Assembly: GCF_000682755.1 (NCBI RefSeq)
Contig: NZ_AWFF01000001.1
Location: 186,001 to 250,000, forward strand
Source of the DNA: Hyphomonas beringensis
GTDB lineage: Bacteria; Pseudomonadota; Alphaproteobacteria; Caulobacterales; Hyphomonadaceae
Length of the DNA: 64,000 nucleotides
Direction: 5' to 3'
The position numbers were made by a program, and so were the translations under genes. Under the pieces are notes generated by a model that was not told the DNA's origin, made no database searches, and was given only the letters and a program-made list of their open reading frames with translations. Below, in pieces: positions 62,809-64,000 of this stretch. Numbering within the stretch: the stretch's first letter is position 1; each line of letters begins with the position of its first letter.

Positions 62809-64000
62809 TCAGGAGACTGGTGCAGCCTTGGACGCACGGCCCTGGCGAAACACGATGAAAGCGTAATAGGCGCAGCCCAAAAGTGACCAGACCAGCAACA
62901 GAGCATAAGGTCGCCAATCGGCTGACCAGCCTGCTACGATTATGAATATGCCAAGAACTATGCCCAACCCGGACAGAAAGAAAAGAAGTGTTCGGGAGGG
63001 ACGGAATTTCGAGGCTTCATGCAGGTCCGGCCTCTTTACGAGCAGGGAGATCGTGGCGAGGCAGGTCGCGGAATATTTGAGAATGGTCGGGATATTCACC
63101 GCCAGAAACAAAAAGACCAGATTGCCTGGCAACAACAATCCCGCACAGCACATGACAAATGTGCATAAAATAGCCGCGCGCGGCACACCATGCCGGCCAT
63201 CCACCGTCGCCAGACGGGCGGGCAACATACCCTCCCTTGCCATGGCGTAGAGGAATCGGGACATGATGATGAAGGTCGCGTTCACTGAGCTGCCGATCGC
63301 AACAATGGCGCTCAGAACGATCAGGTAACGCCCCCAGTCGCCAAAGACTGCCATGCCGGCATCCAGCAGAGGGGCTTCGGAAGCGGCCAGCTTTTCCGGC
63401 CCCAGCACACCGAGCGCAGCAAACGCGACCATGAAGTAGGTCGCCGCTGTCAGCAGAATGGAAATCGTGATCCCTAGCGGAATTGTGCGAGCGGGGTTCT
63501 TTACCTCACCACCAACTTCCGTGGCACTCTCAATCCCCAGAAAAAGGGAAATCAGAAGCGGAATGGCTGCGAAAATGCCCACCACCCCTTCACTCATAAA
63601 GGGGTGAAAGCGGGAGATCTCAATATCCGGAACACTGCCGACAGTGAACAGCACGCAAGTGGCCAACAAAACGAGTAGCATGATGAACTGGCTCTTTGCG
63701 GCAGCAGATACACCCATCAGGTTCACCAGCATGACGAAGACCAGAAGGCCAAACATGGTGGGTTTCAGAGGCAGCGCGAAAATGCTGCTGACATAGGAGA
63801 CAAGCACCATGGTGAGCACGATCATGGCTGACGTGCTGCCAGCGATACGCAACCAGCTGATAAAGAAGCCCAGAAACGGGTGGACGAAACGGCGCGGCCA
63901 CTCAAAGGACGCTCCCGTCACGGGAACCGCAGCCCCCATAAACGCATAAATTATGGCGTAAACCACCATCGGGATCATCGCCAGCAACATGGCAACCAAC
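62809..64000 (-). CDS. APC-family amino acid permease, C-terminal part (start outside the window)
   Basis: At least 397 residues are visible; the N-terminus runs off the right edge. About ten transmembrane helices remain. The conserved APC segment LGIESATEVGGEVKNPARTI gives the family, as does the helix IMSRFLYAMAREGMLPARLA. The family imports amino acids or exchanges them. It is upstream of TBDT 3 in the same direction, 185 bp apart, and fits block C as inner-membrane importer. Confidence 0.9.
   Translation of the reverse strand, partial: LVAMLLAMIPMVVYAIIYAFMGAAVPVTGASFEWPRRFVHPFLGFFISWLRIAGSTSAMIVLTMVLVSYVSSIFALPLKPTMFGLLVFVMLVNLMGVSAAAKSQFIMLLVLLATCVLFTVGSVPDIEISRFHPFMSEGVVGIFAAIPLLISLFLGIESATEVGGEVKNPARTIPLGITISILLTAATYFMVAFAALGVLGPEKLAASEAPLLDAGMAVFGDWGRYLIVLSAIVAIGSSVNATFIIMSRFLYAMAREGMLPARLATVDGRHGVPRAAILCTFVMCCAGLLLPGNLVFLFLAVNIPTILKYSATCLATISLLVKRPDLHEASKFRPSRTLLFFLSGLGIVLGIFIIVAGWSADWRPYALLLVWSLLGCAYYAFIVFRQGRASKAAPVS

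Overview
The window reads as a chromosomal segment of a marine-type alphaproteobacterium, most likely Hyphomonadaceae/Caulobacterales. This is inferred from the tsaE-amgK-murU-addB-addA-trxA gene order, a zf-CHCC protein, the AddAB (not RecBCD) repair system, the ScfR-type regulator beside aceBA and the abundance of TonB-dependent receptors (TBDTs). No species can be named without a search. No rRNA, tRNA, CRISPR array, prophage or transposase gene was found. Gene density is high, with many 4-bp or shorter overlaps.

The left part (1-28 kb) is mostly housekeeping. It holds a truncated FAD monooxygenase, a zf-CHCC protein, an ABC ATPase, and a leftward run tsaE, amgK, murU, addB, addA (all overlapping) ending with trxA. 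Then come a ferredoxin reductase/[2Fe-2S] ferredoxin pair, a thioesterase-like protein, a membrane-anchored TIR-domain protein, ychF, an acyltransferase, an ATP-grasp protein, a crotonase, a phosphopantetheinyl transferase, a BCCT transporter/universal stress protein pair, and the glyoxylate shunt operon aceB-aceA divergent from an ScfR-family regulator.

The right part (28-64 kb) is accessory and nutrient-scavenging, in three blocks. Block A (28.1-38.9 kb): a large TBDT, three exported amidohydrolases, a TPR lipoprotein and an AGCS Na+/amino-acid symporter, with a divergent Lrp/AsnC regulator. Block B (39.1-49.3 kb): a sulfatase and GPH-type sugar symporter divergent from a TetR regulator, TBDT, GH3 glycosidase and carboxylesterase lipoprotein. 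This looks like a utilization locus for a sulfated, acylated glycoside. Block C (49.4-64 kb): three S10 serine carboxypeptidase-like enzymes, an exported amidohydrolase, an Lrp/AsnC regulator, a Tat-exported class V PLP enzyme, an ornithine cyclodeaminase/mu-crystallin enzyme, a second large TBDT and an APC amino-acid permease.

Taken together, A and C look like two parallel peptide or modified-amino-acid scavenging systems. The TBDT brings substrate across the outer membrane, periplasmic peptidases trim it, an inner-membrane symporter imports the product, and a local Lrp-type regulator senses it. This integrated function is inference from gene content. Recurrent non-coding signals support co-evolution of the blocks: a long stem-loop follows each of the three TBDT genes, palindromes sit next to each local regulator, and short motifs are shared between promoters of block A/C genes.
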